From: Hydnum rufescens UP504 | Lineage: Eukaryota; Basidiomycota; Agaricomycetes; Cantharellales; Hydnaceae | Assembly: GCA_014904985.1 (NCBI GenBank) | Contig: MU129101.1 | Location: 4,839-68,838, forward strand | DNA: 64,000 nucleotides | Reading direction: 5' to 3' | Part shown: positions 11,745 through 22,561 of the stretch, piece after piece | Position numbering within the stretch: the first letter of the stretch is position 1 | How the letters are laid out: the number at the start of each line of letters is the position of its first letter | Made by a program: the position numbers and the translations under genes | The notes under the pieces: model-generated | Told to the model about the DNA's origin: nothing | Database searches by the model: none | What the model saw: only the letters and a program-made list of their open reading frames with translations

Positions 11745-12787
11745 ATGACCCAAAATGAGACAACAAAAGCATTTGAGCTATTTGTCCTATCCCGGGTGCC
11801 TGCCCGCCACCATAACCATATCCAGTTAAACCGCCTTCCAAAAGACAAAAGAACTTTCAAGCAAAGGATTGAGGGTTTTTTTGGGTTCCTTGCTTGTCTC
11901 TCAGTTTATGCAGGCAAGGTGTGGGCTCTGTTGCTGATTGATGACACTGATGCAGTAAATCGCCTTAATATGCTTGCAGATGTCAAGTGCTGATCAGTCT
12001 TCTATTATAGTCACTTCCCATCATCTTCTCCCTTGCATCTGGTACCCTCAAAACCAAGATTGGAAAGTACGAAACCTCTTGTGGAGATATCTGGTTATTT
12101 AAGAGCCGTTTTAGTCAGGATGATTTAAAGGACTATAGTAGGTTGGATACCCAGTCCCAAGTTTTTTCTAATGTGTCTGCCGGCCAAATAGATTTTCAAT
12201 CTGTCACATACTCAAAAGGCATCTGCACTGAGTTGTGCAAACACAATGGGGCAACCAGGTCAATCCAGGCTCAGGGATTGGAAATGGTTGAAATTCAACA
12301 CATCACCCCACATGTGCCTGGTGATGAAGTACCAACATTCCTACATGAGTTGATACTTGTCCTGCCACTGATTGCCAATATCCCCTCAGCTTCGAATAAA
12401 CACTGCCACTCTCCAACCCCTCTGGATGGTCCCTCAAAACGGCTGAAATTCGACTGCATTCTGATAGATGGAATGGATGTCAATGAGCAACATGTTGATC
12501 AACAGCATGTTGATGGCTTGTCAGACAATAAATCTGCTATGGATGTTGATGATCCACAAGATAATTCCCTTCAAATCTCTGCCTCTGATGTCGCCAAAGT
12601 CATCAATGTCACTGAGGACCTCAAGGAAATTGATATTGCACCAATGCCCACAGGTCCTGTATGTGATCACAGCAATATCCCAGATTGGGATATGGACAAT
12701 CATTCACTTGGTATAGATATGCATCATGATGTCATTCATCTAGATTGCACGGGCAGGCCATACACTATAAGATTGTTGATCCTGGGT
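11745..12787 (+). CDS. Unknown gene Y, copy 1
   Basis: Two or more exons. The first (11745-11990) encodes FELFVLSRVPARHHNHIQLN...LACLSVYAGKVWALL..DTDAVNRLNML. The second (about 12143-12787) encodes a low-complexity acidic stretch (SAMDVDDPQD), then GPVCDHSNIPDWDMDNHSLG and GRPYTIRLLILG. Both exons have counterparts in copy 2 on the minus strand at 29973-28759, where the last block reads FLGLDSHHNIVHVDSRGRPY. I do not recognise the family. Conservation of the peptide ends against a diverged middle suggests real coding sequence. The ~100 bp between the exons (about 11992-12142) probably contains an intron. Confidence 0.5.
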
Positions 12788-12867
12788 TAGCTACATATGT
12801 TTATATTTGTATCCATAGCCATTCATCAGTGGAATCCAAAGTTCCTCAATTTTCCTGTCTCAACAAA

Positions 12868-13200
12868 CTCCAGGCTAGATGTCAGGGCTACACTTCAGTG
12901 TAGTGGCTCTCCATCAGTAGGAGTTACTGGTGACCTTGTCCTATCGCATGAAAGATCCCACTGGTTCCCCATTGTTTTTCCCCTGTCATTTTTGTGATCT
13001 CTCCAATGCATCTCAATCAACTTAGGCTAGATGTCGGGCTACACTTCGTGTAGTGGTTCTCTGTTGGCAGGAGATCCTATTGACCTCCTCCTATCGCCTG
13101 ATGGATCCCACTGGTTCCCCATCATCTTTCCCGCGTCATTTTTGTGATCTCTCCAATATGTCTCAATCAACTTCAGGCTAGGTGTTGGGCTACACTTTGT
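12868..13200 (+). repeat. ~150-bp tandem repeat array (GGCTACACTT family), part 1
   Basis: Two and a half units. Each contains CAATCAACTTCAGGCTAG, then ATGTCGGGCTACACTTCGTG, then TAGTGG(C/T)T(T/C)TC..TTGGCAGGAG, then CTATCGCCTGATGGATCCCA. The unit is broken by solo LTR L2 at 13201 and resumes at 14582. Confidence 0.85.
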
Positions 13201-14581
13201 TGTAAGCAGGAAGGTTATTAAACCAATCCAACTACTGTCCATGAGGTTGAGCCGGGAATGAAGGAGGGAATCACAGATATAATCCAGATGTTCAGGTCCA
13301 AGTGTGGGAAGGTCTTTTGAACAGGGGAAATTGCAGTGAGCCAACAAAGCCCAAGCAATTAAGTGAGAATGTGTGTTTTAGTCGAATTACCACACCCTAA
13401 GAATCTCTTCTTGAGACCTTAGTTAAAGTGTAGTTAGAATTCACTTTTGTAGTGAGAAATCACCCAGGGACCAGCAGCTGTTCAAGGAGCTTCAAACTGG
13501 AGGGAGGGGGAGAACTAATGAATTTGTGTGCTAGCTGCACCTAATATACAATCCAGACTTCGACTCAATAGAAAGTGAAAAAGTCGGACTTAAGGGACAC
13601 ACAGAGAAAAAGAAATCAAGTTAAAATATTCAAAACTGATGGAGATATTCTAATTTCAAGATAAAAGGGGAGATTAACACATTACATGCTATTCCTCCTT
13701 CAAACCTGGACAAGTTCCCTTAAGGAAAAGTGGAATAGGTTGCCCTGAGGGTCTTCTCCATCGGACATAAGAGGGCCAGAAGTAATTCGCTATTTTGAAT
13801 GGTGGAGCAAAGGGGGAGTCATGGGGAGGGAGTTGTCTTGTGAAAAATGGAGTTCGCGTCCGCTCATTTTGCCCTTGGTACCGTTCGATGCGCATTTTCA
13901 ACAGCTTTCAGGGCATGGTCGTTTCGAGTCGATCCGATCAAAACTGACGGAGAAATTCGAAAAATACTCCTTCAGAGTATGAATCATGGCAAGATAATGT
14001 TACAGGGACCGCATTTTTGATCCGTTCGTTTTGTGTTTGGTACCGTTCGATAGGTACGATTCGTATCTTTCTGGGCGCGGTCGTTTCGAGTCGATCTGAT
14101 CAAAAATGACGGAGAAATTCGAAAAATACTCCTTCAGAGTAGTGCAGCCCCTATCTGGATCATGTGATGGATCCGCAAGTCCAGAATCGGAACTAGGCCC
14201 GGTCCGCGTCGTTACATAATCACAATCTGTCGCCCTTAAGGCAGTGGGATGACTTGGAAGAGCAGGCAAGTCACCCAGTCTTGAAGAAAGATGGCAAGTT
14301 GAATTGCCTTGTCCAAAGAAAATGGACTTGAAGTAGGGCATAAACTCCCCCTTTTTGATAAGGACTGTTGAAGTCTGATAGATAGTCAATAAATTGACTG
14401 GTGGACATGGTAAAGGAATGAGGCAATATTATGGGTTAGAAAGGGTAGGAATCTGATTGATTTCATGAATAAACAAATGGCAATATAATTAAATGAGCGC
14501 GGTGACATATAATTGATTCATCTGTAGGGAAAATGGGCCTTGGATGAGGATTCTATGGTGTAGGGATTTATCCCTCCAACA
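13201..14581 (-). mobile_element. Solo LTR, family L2, copy 1
   Basis: 1381 bp. On the minus strand it begins TGTTGGAGGGATAAATCCCT and ends CTGCTTACA, i.e. TG...CA. It matches the plus-strand copy at 43283-44664 along its length. No retrotransposon internal region adjoins it, so it is a solo LTR. Flanking 4-mers (TTGT, TCAT) are not an exact duplication. It contains two copies of a ~110-bp module with TGACGGAGAAATTCGAAAAA that is also found in L1. It interrupts the 150-bp tandem repeat. Confidence 0.8.
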
Positions 14582-15356
14582 TCATGTAGTGGCTTTCCAT
14601 TGGCAGGAGTTGCTGGTGACCTCATCCTATCGCCTGATAGATCCCACTGGTTCTCCATCATCTTTCCCCATCATTTTTGTGATCTCTCCAATGTGTCTTA
14701 ATCAACTTCGGGCTTAGACGTCGGGCTACACTGCATGTAGTGGCTTTCTGTCAGCAGGAGTTGCTGTTGACCTCATCCTATTGCCTGATAGATCCCACTA
14801 GTTCCCATCATCTTTCCCCTGTCATTTTTGTGATCTCTCCAATGTGTCTTAATCAACTTCAGGCTAGACGTTGGGCTACACTTTGTGTAGTGGCTTTCCA
14901 TTGGCAAGAGTTGTTACTGATCTTGTCCTATCACCTGATGGATCTTATGGATTCCCCATTGTCTTTCCCCTGTCGTTTTTGCAATCTCTCCAATGTGTCT
15001 CAATAGACATAGTGGCTTTACTGGGTGGTGTATCCCATTGGCCCATCCTATCAGCATGTTTTGTCAACACTCGCAGCTCGTGCTCATCTGTGGACTCACA
15101 TTCTATCTAGTCTGTGTGCCCCAGGTCGAGTGTATTGTACCATTGTCCATTATTATCCACACAACTCAGTTTTCCCTGTGTCTGCTCTATGCAGCCCTCA
15201 GTGAAATTAATCTTACAGTCTCAATCGACTTCGAGTTAGATGTTGGGCTACACTTTGTGTTTTGGCTTTCCATCAGCCGGAGTCATGGTCTTTCTATGGT
15301 TTTTCACCCCTTGTTGTGGTCTCTAATGTGTCTCAACCAACTTCAAGGTAGATGTC
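14582..15356 (+). repeat. ~150-bp tandem repeat array, part 2
   Basis: Units start at about 14582, 14720 and 14868; after a 200-bp non-repeat spacer (15010-15225) another unit runs 15230-15356. Each unit carries the GGGCTACACTT core and the CTCTCCAATGTGTCT(T/C)AATCA string. Open frames that read LDVGLHFVLWLSVSR or QARCRATLCVVAFHWQE are different frames of the same repeat. Confidence 0.8.
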
Positions 15357-15620
15357 AACAAATGGCTTCTTTTAGTGATGCAGATATGCTGATAGTGAAG
15401 TGAGAATACTGTTGGTAACCAACACCAGTGGGAAAATAGAGGGATCTTCGGATGCAAAAGTGTCAGACATTTGCACTCCACTTCCTTGGTGATCCTTTGC
15501 TTGCTTTTGCACTTTGGAAGGAGTTATCCTCTGAAGTTGTAGGGGCCTGCTAAAGAGACACTCTCCTTGTACTCTTAGGTCCATGATGAGCACCTCTCGT
15601 GCACTGAGGAACTCGCCTGC

Positions 15621-16201
15621 TTGTTCACAAAAGCCGACCTCATCTTTGAGGTCGAAAGGCTGAACTGTCAACACCCCCTACCATCCTCCAATCAACCCTT
15701 GCCACTTTTGATCCCATCATCATCTTTGGCGAAGTTCCCAAAGTTTACAAAGAAGGACCCAAGCTCTGTTTCGCTGGAGGAATCCCATGGCCCTTTACTG
15801 TGGCAACTAGTTCAGCCCCTCGCACCACTCCCCCCTGATGCTATCAAGAATCTCAAGTCCTCTGCAGCAGGCATGTGTTTGCACTACATTCATCATTTTC
15901 TTGTGAAAATCAAAGGTGTCTGCTTTCTGCATTGCCCTATACTGTCTCTAGATACTAACACTACTTTGATCTCCAGCTGCTAAAGGCAGGACACCCAGTG
16001 ATGAGTGCCACTACATCAGCATTCAGGAGTGGGTGTTGGAATACTCGAACACTCTGTGGGAGGACAATTGTTCTCCATTGCTCCTTGATACATCTTTGAC
16101 CCATCAAACCCCTTTTCGGAAGCATGATCTACTCTTCTCTGGGCCCCCTGATCTGCGGCATGGCGAATCGATGCATTGTGTTTTGCCTTTTACTGGATCT
16201 G
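15621..16201 (+). pseudogene. Unknown gene fragment
   Basis: Open frame 15621-15983, followed without a clear junction by frame 16033-16200. I recognise no domain. The second frame runs into the orphan element end at 16202, so the original gene may have been cut by that insertion. A third frame on the minus strand (15674-15372) overlaps the start and is equally unsupported. Confidence 0.25.
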
Positions 16202-16480
16202 CAGCCTGGACAGCCATCTTCAGTACCTAAGATAGGCCCAAAAATGAGTCACAGGATGGGCCTGGTTAGGGTTACAAAACCAGGGGCCATGCCCAAAACA
16301 ATATCAAAAAACATGCAGTAGACTGATTTGGGTATTTTAGGCCTCTGGGGCCCCAATATTCTTAGGCCTATTGGCCCATTGGGGCCCCATCAAAGTTAGG
16401 TGCCCTTTGGCCTCTGGGGCCCCACTTAGTGAGGAACTTGGTCAAATTTTTCACTGGCCAACTTCAATCCAAAGTAAAGA
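16202..16480. mobile_element. Orphan terminus D of the CAnnnTGGTCAGCCA family
   Basis: Begins CAGCCTGGACAGCCA at 16202, matching the element family, followed by GTACCTAAGATAGGCCC and several GGGGCCCC palindromes (16341-16425), the typical subterminal organisation. No matching opposite TIR with duplication TGGATCTG was found at a believable place. It is either a truncated short copy or the end of a larger element that includes the adjacent KDZ gene. Confidence 0.5.
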
Positions 16481-16522
16481 TTCTTTATATCTACCCAAAG
16501 TACAGAATGTAGAACCACAAAA

Positions 16523-19500
16523 TTATGCAGCATGAAACCAGGAGTCCACATGATCAAGGGCATTCAGAACCACAGCATCAACCTCTGACAGTGCCTCCTC
16601 CAGTTCCCCTCCATCATCATCATCAGAACTTGCATTATCTGACATACCATCTATTATCACTGACTCCACAAGGTCTTCAGTCTTGGTGCGAGATCTAGCC
16701 TTTTGTAACAATGGCAGCTGTGGCATCACATCCCATTCTGGGCCACTGTCAGCTCCTGGCAATGCAATGGTATCAGCCTTCCACTGCAAACCTATATCAT
16801 CAAGGTAGTGGAGTTTTATCAATAGGAAGTACTTGATGTCTAGGTCTGAATCAATTTTCAGTACCACATCGCCCTAAACAAAGACCAAAACACACCCTCT
16901 GAGACATCAAAGGCCTTCTTTGTGGCCTTAAATTCAGCATTGAACCAAGCACACAAATTTGAATATTCTGCCTGACATCAGAGCAGGTCTTGCTTGCAGT
17001 TGATTATTTCTTGTGCCACATGGATATTAGTGCACACCGACTCATCTGCCAGCCAATCAGGAACATTCCCATTGGGGAAATCAGCAATATTGGCATCCTG
17101 CCAGACTGGCTGATCGACATCCATCTTCAGGAGACCATCAGGCTCAATCTCCAGGGGGATGTAAGCATTGTTTGGAATGCCATTCTTCCCTCTCATAGAA
17201 AGAAGTTGCCGAATCTTCTCATTATAGCATTTCAGATTTGACTGGATCACAGGTGTATGACTTTTGACTGCTGCATTGACATGAGCATGGGTGTTGTGAT
17301 CTTAAGTATATGTGGCAGTCAGGAGAGAAGGAACACATCATGACAAAGAGTAAATACCTAATTTTTGATTTGCGTGGGCATGATCCAGAGAACTAAGTTC
17401 AAACTTTCATGTGTGAAGCTTCGCAACAAGTTGAGTACACAGCACATGGAGGTTTAGTTGCGCATTGATCCAAGGGCTTCATCTCATCTCCTCAAGTGAT
17501 GTAAAGGATGTTGCATCCATGGCCTGCAGTGCAGCCACCTTTTGTGCAACATTATTTCGCGCTTTGTGCAAAGCTTCTTTAGTCTCATCAATATTTGTCT
17601 TCAGCTCTGAAGACGCTGTAACCTCTAACCCCTCCTTTTCCAGAGCAAGGAGTTCGACATTGTGGTTGTCTAATCTGGCAGCCAATAGGTCAGCAGTTTC
17701 TGATAAAATTAGAATCTGCTCAACAGCACAGGCTCCCATCAGCTTCGATTGACCTAATCAATAGTGTAGATGATGAGCCTGTTGAGTTCCCCCTTGAGCA
17801 ATGATGAATATTTATGAGTCATAGGTTTGCTCTGATAATCATGTTGTTCCTTGAACTGGGCAAGGAAATACTGGATCAAATGGTCACCCAGTATTTGCTC
17901 TGCCTCAAACAGACGCTCGTTTGCCCTTGCAACTCATTCTTGAATCCATTTTGCTGCACCTTGTTGTTTCATTTCATTGAGGTATTCAACTTGGAGGTCT
18001 ATCACAAACAACCTATGATGATGCTACAAGCCAGCTATTACCATGCTAGTACATGCAAGTCCACTTCAAGATACTCACCCCAGAAACTCAAAGGCAGGGG
18101 ATAAGCCTCATGAGCTCACTCCAGAAACATTCACAACCTTCCCCATCAGAAAGACCCCAAAGCTCCGCCTTCCTAGGGTGGTACCACAATTGACACACCC
18201 ACTGGTGGCCATATGCATGAAATATTGAGACACTGAAAGAGATCCAGTGTGGAAGATAAAAACATCCAGTATCAGAAAATGTGAATATCCATTGATCCCA
18301 GCCATTGGAATGATCATGTGACCTATTACGAAATTAATTATGGCTATGCATGAAAACAGAGTTCGTTCGATTGCTCCATCAGTTTTGATCGGAGAGGTAC
18401 GCCCATATAACGCTTAGAAAGCTACGATTCACACCTTTCGAACGGTACCAAACACAAGTTGAACAGACCAAAACTGCACTCTCCAGGCCAATTTTACTAT
18501 CAAAATCCGAGATTTCCAGTAAAATACGAATTTCTCCCTCAGTTCACATCAAATCCCCTCAGAACAACCGCACCTAGAAAGATATAAAAAGTCCGCATCC
18601 AATGGTACCTAGTGCGCGAAGAACAGATCAGAACTGAACTCTACAGAACGATATTACTATCAGAACCAACACCCATCAGTAAAAAACGAATTTCTCTGTC
18701 AGTTTACACCGGATCTGCTCGGAACCACTGCGCCCAGAAAGCTGTTAAAAATCCGCATCTAATGATACCAGGAGAGTCTATTACGGATGCACACTGCTGT
18801 TTCTGCATTGAATCCCACCCCATGCACTTGTCCCCATTATCAACCAGCAACAAAAACATCTTAACCACTGGACTACAAACAAATTAATCTCCAAGAACTC
18901 GGAAATATCCTTTTATTTCATCTCCCATTGCCACAAATAACTTCTAGAACCTCACAGATAAGAAAGATAACACCTCCTTGACTACCCTTTTGTTCTGTTT
19001 ATGAATGACTCACCTTCCTTGCAACCACTTTATGAATGATTCACCTATCATGCAACCACCTTATGAATGACTCATCCTCCTTGACAACCCTATTGTTCTC
19101 ACATGACTCACCTAGGAGTGAGTCATATTCTTTAAACACAGCCACCTTCAGAAAGGTATAAAAGCTGGTAGATTTTCCTGTACCCCCCCATCTTCTCACT
19201 ACTGGAATATACTACTGTCTACAAATCTGCTTACATCTGAAGAGAGTACTGATCTGAAAGCCATCTGGAGCTAAGTCATATACAAGGTTGTTAAGACTAA
19301 GTCACTGGAAGCCCTCTACGCGAAATACTAAGCCAAGGATAGTTGCAGGATCTAAGGTTAGAGTTGCTGGACATCCAAGGAAAGGTGAGTAATAACAAAG
19401 TCAAATCAGAAGAAGAAAGAAACACATTGACACACTGAATCAAGCTTAAACTAGTACCCTCTTTAGAATCTGCATTTTGACCAGGAGGACACAAATAGGT

Positions 19501-21464
19501 ACACACAAATAGCAGTAACAGTTCAATACAACATGTATAAGCCTTTCACAAGCATCCCACAATATATCATTGACTATAGCTAGTCCATACCACAATCTTA
19601 TCCTCCACTGATTACCATACACAACTTGTTAGAGAGTGATCAACCATCAGAGTGAACCAGCCCATTGAATAAAAACAGAAATACAGTCTCCCATCTACAC
19701 ACTGGCTGAACCAGAGTTTGATTTGACAGTCATCGGAGCTCCCAATCCTTCTTCTATACCAGTCGAGCCACCCTGGCATAAATTGCCATTTTGCCAGACT
19801 CCACTGAAGTGCACAAGCAACATCATACAGCAGACTGACTTTCCAACATTCAGGTACCTCACACAGTAATGCAGCAATGAGAGTGTAGGCATAAAACTGC
19901 TTCTCACCAGTGGTCACCATGTTGGCAAGGAAAATTGCCCAATCGTGCTGGCAGAGAAGTGCCATGACACCCATAGAGTCGAATTGTTGGGTGGATGCTT
20001 TGACACAATTTCCATCAGCTGCTGTGAAGGATTCTAGGCACTGGTCAAGAGCTGATGCAGGTAATGTCATCCCTGGGTTCAACACAATCTTCCTCATCGA
20101 CAGTGTCATCTTCAGTCATCTCAGCAACCTTTCGCTTACTTGCAGTCCTTGAAGCCTTTGCTGGTCACATGGAGTTGATTTTCACCTCCCACTCAGCCAA
20201 ATGTTCATCGCTGAGCCATATACTCCGAGGTGACATAACCAGAGGGTCCCATGTGCTGGTTTCACCCTTGTGGCCCATCCTTCGATCCAGATCACAGTTG
20301 CGCTTGAGTTGGAAGTTGGCATCGATGCAGACAATACAGGAAACACTAGAAAACACAAAAGGAGTCAATATATCACCCATCAAGAGTGAAGGAAGCCTTG
20401 ACTCACAGTAGACCGAGCTGTTCAGTATGGTTTCCTCCAAAACAAAGGGGACAGTGAGATTGCAGATACAAGCTGGGCTCATGTTGGGGAACCAAAGGTG
20501 TGATGTAGTTATGTGCATTCTGGTAAACACGCTCATTCACTGGAGTCACCTCATCAAGAGTGCAATGTGACAGGAGGCATTCATGTGGAAGTCCAATTAA
20601 GATCGATGATTTTGGATATCTCAATATCAACAAGGCGGACCAGCATCTGGTAGTGAGATAGGGCATTTGCGAATTGACGACATAAAGAATCCTTTGCAGC
20701 AAACTGATAACTGCAGACATTGAGATATTTCTCCAATGTTGCTGCCTATGCTCTCTCATTAGGGCCGACATGCACAAAGAGCTTGGCCACAAACTCCAGC
20801 AAGTCCAAACTAACTGCTAAAGATGGCCATACCGGGGCACATGGGAAGACACCATTCTGGATTAACTGGGTTGCAGCAGGCTGACATTGACATACAGCCA
20901 GAGTGATATCTTGAAGATCTGAATGCTTGATTAGCGAGAGGGAATGAAAACACTGGCTGATTGCAACATACAATCCATGAAGACGCAAACCACCTGTAAA
21001 GTGTGGACATAGGGGCAAGAACATGGTGAACACCCTGTGGATGTTGATGTGGTTGGTCTCACTCCCACCACTTGAAGGCCATGAAGGGCCGTATTAATGA
21101 GGGGAGCATGGTGGAACTCCAGCAATGAGCCTGTGCATGTTTTCGATGTGTGTGACGAGATAGCTTGTCAGATTCGAGACATATGTGAATCGGCAGGACA
21201 TCATCTATATTATAGTCTGATTTCAATGGAATCGATCCACCAACATCATACTCAGGGAGCTGGGACAGTGATGGTGCAGGAGCTGCAGATGAGTACAAGG
21301 GCCTGGAAGGTCCACGGCCAATGGTTTCTTGCTTAGGGAATTTTGCTCGACTCTTCCGTTTCTTCATTCTGGGTTGCTGATGAGGGATGGCATCTCCTTG
21401 CAGCTTGGTATGATTCATCTGGGTATTCAGTCTAGGTGGAGCTCTGTTGATGCCTGAGGCCATT
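16523..21464 (-). pseudogene. KDZ-family transposase gene, broken by repeat L1
   Basis: Minus-strand multi-exon gene. Start chosen at MASGINRAPPRLN (21464). Landmarks in order: CQCQPAATQLIQNGVFPCAP (about 20.85 kb); a CPLCFGG motif (20.44 kb); first acidic residue in CIDANFQLKR (20308-20334); the AAD....KAS...FDSMGVMALLCQHDW block (Asp at about 19.94 kb); GEKQFYAYTLI and LLYDVACALQWS. After the insertion come SIFHAYGHQWVCQLWYHPR and GLSDGEGCECFWSEL (catalytic Glu region, 18.11-18.16 kb). The C-terminal exons (17739-17479, 17250-16978, 16867-16523) carry a helical stretch, a DVDQPVW motif, then an acidic tail. KDZ enzymes are D,D,E-type DNA transposases expanded in agaricomycetes. The L1 repeat (18248-19758) lies between GWLDW and SIFHAYGH, so the copy cannot make a complete protein unless the repeat is removed. 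Confidence 0.85.
18248..19758 (+). mobile_element. L1 repeat (solo-LTR-like), copy 1, inside the KDZ gene
   Basis: 1511 bp, beginning TGTGGAAGATAAAAACATCC and ending CTTCTTCTATA, flanked by a 4-bp CCAG duplication (18244-18247, 19759-19762). Contains three diverged copies of a ~110-bp module (around ACTGACGGAGAAATTCG), a tRNA-like segment (about 18804-18877, antisense) and a TATAAAAGCTGG string near 19158. No retrotransposon body adjoins it. The last ~80 bp happen to extend the KDZ reading frame (SSDDCQIKLWFSQC), an artefact. Confidence 0.75.
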
Positions 21465-21689
21465 TTTGGTAGAGTACTGTGTACTGTGGAACCCAACAAT
21501 AGAGGATGGCTTAGCAGAAATATAAACAGTGAAAACTGATGGACTAACATAGGATAGATAGGACACTCTGCAGGGGGTGATATAGGGTGATGACTCGACT
21601 GCCATGTAGTTTGCGATTGATAGAACGCATGAAAAATGATGGGAAACAGGGAGACTCATTGAGTGATATGGTGAGGTCAAACAACTCCC

Positions 21690-22345
21690 AAAGATGAGAA
21701 GCCACAACAGCAAGTGTAGCCCAACATCTAACTCAAAGTTGATTGAGATGGATTGGAGAGACCACAAAAGTGTGCGAAAAGCAATGGAAAAACTGTGTGA
21801 GTTGGTGAGCAATGGGGAGAGATTGAATAAAACTCCTGCCAACAGAAAACCAACAACATGAAGTGTAGCCCAATGTCTAGCTTGAAAGTTGATTGAGATG
21901 GATTGGAGAGAACACTAAAATGCATGAAAAAAAAATGATGGAGAATTTGTGGACCTGGCAAGTGATAGGGCGAGATCAAATAGCAACTCCTGCTGACGGA
22001 AAGCCATGACACGAAGTGCAGCCCAACGTCTAGCTTGAAGTTGATTGAGACAGATTGGAGAGAGCGCGAAACCGTGTGAAAAGTGTGAGACCCAGTGAGG
22101 GATAGGGTGAGATCAAATAGCAACTCCTGCTGATGGAAAGCCACAACACAAAGTGTAGCCGACGTCCAGCCCAAAGTTGATGGAGATGGATTGGAGAGAC
22201 TGAAAAAATGTGTGAAACAAAATGGAGAATGATAGGGCAAGATCAAATACCAACTCCTGCTGACGGAAAGCCACAACATGAAGTGTAGCCCAATGTCTAG
22301 CTTGAAGTTGATTGAGATGAATTGGAGAGACTGTGAAAATGTGGA
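21690..22345 (-). repeat. ~150-bp tandem repeat array upstream of the KDZ gene
   Basis: About five minus-oriented units. On the plus strand each reads ...GAAGTGTAGCCCAACGTCTA then GCTTGAAGTTGATTGAGA. Same family as the arrays at 12.9-15.4 and 49.4-49.9 kb. It begins about 230 bp upstream of the KDZ start codon, so a role as upstream or 5' leader sequence is conceivable. Confidence 0.85.
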
Positions 22346-22561
22346 GAATTTGGGGACCTAGTGAGCGATAGGTTCCAATTCCCACTGATGGGATGCCAAA
22401 CTCGGCAACTGCTGAGCCCATCCATGAATTATGCTCTTGCCTTTGCTGTCTGCAATAAGGATAAATAATCAATGTACTGGGCCCCACAGCAACCGGGGTC
22501 TGTGGCAAGTGTCCATTATGGAATCGACTGAGAACCCTATTTGGAGACAGAGACAAGTGAC

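Noticed and set aside
16438..16480. Right end of D at ACTGGCCAACTTC
   Set aside because: Only loosely like TGGCTGACCA and not followed by TGGATCTG.
19612..19758. KDZ protein continuing through GSSDDCQIKLWFSQC
   Set aside because: This part is the end of an L1 repeat; the genuine continuation (SIFHAYGHQWVCQL) lies beyond the insertion at 18.2 kb.
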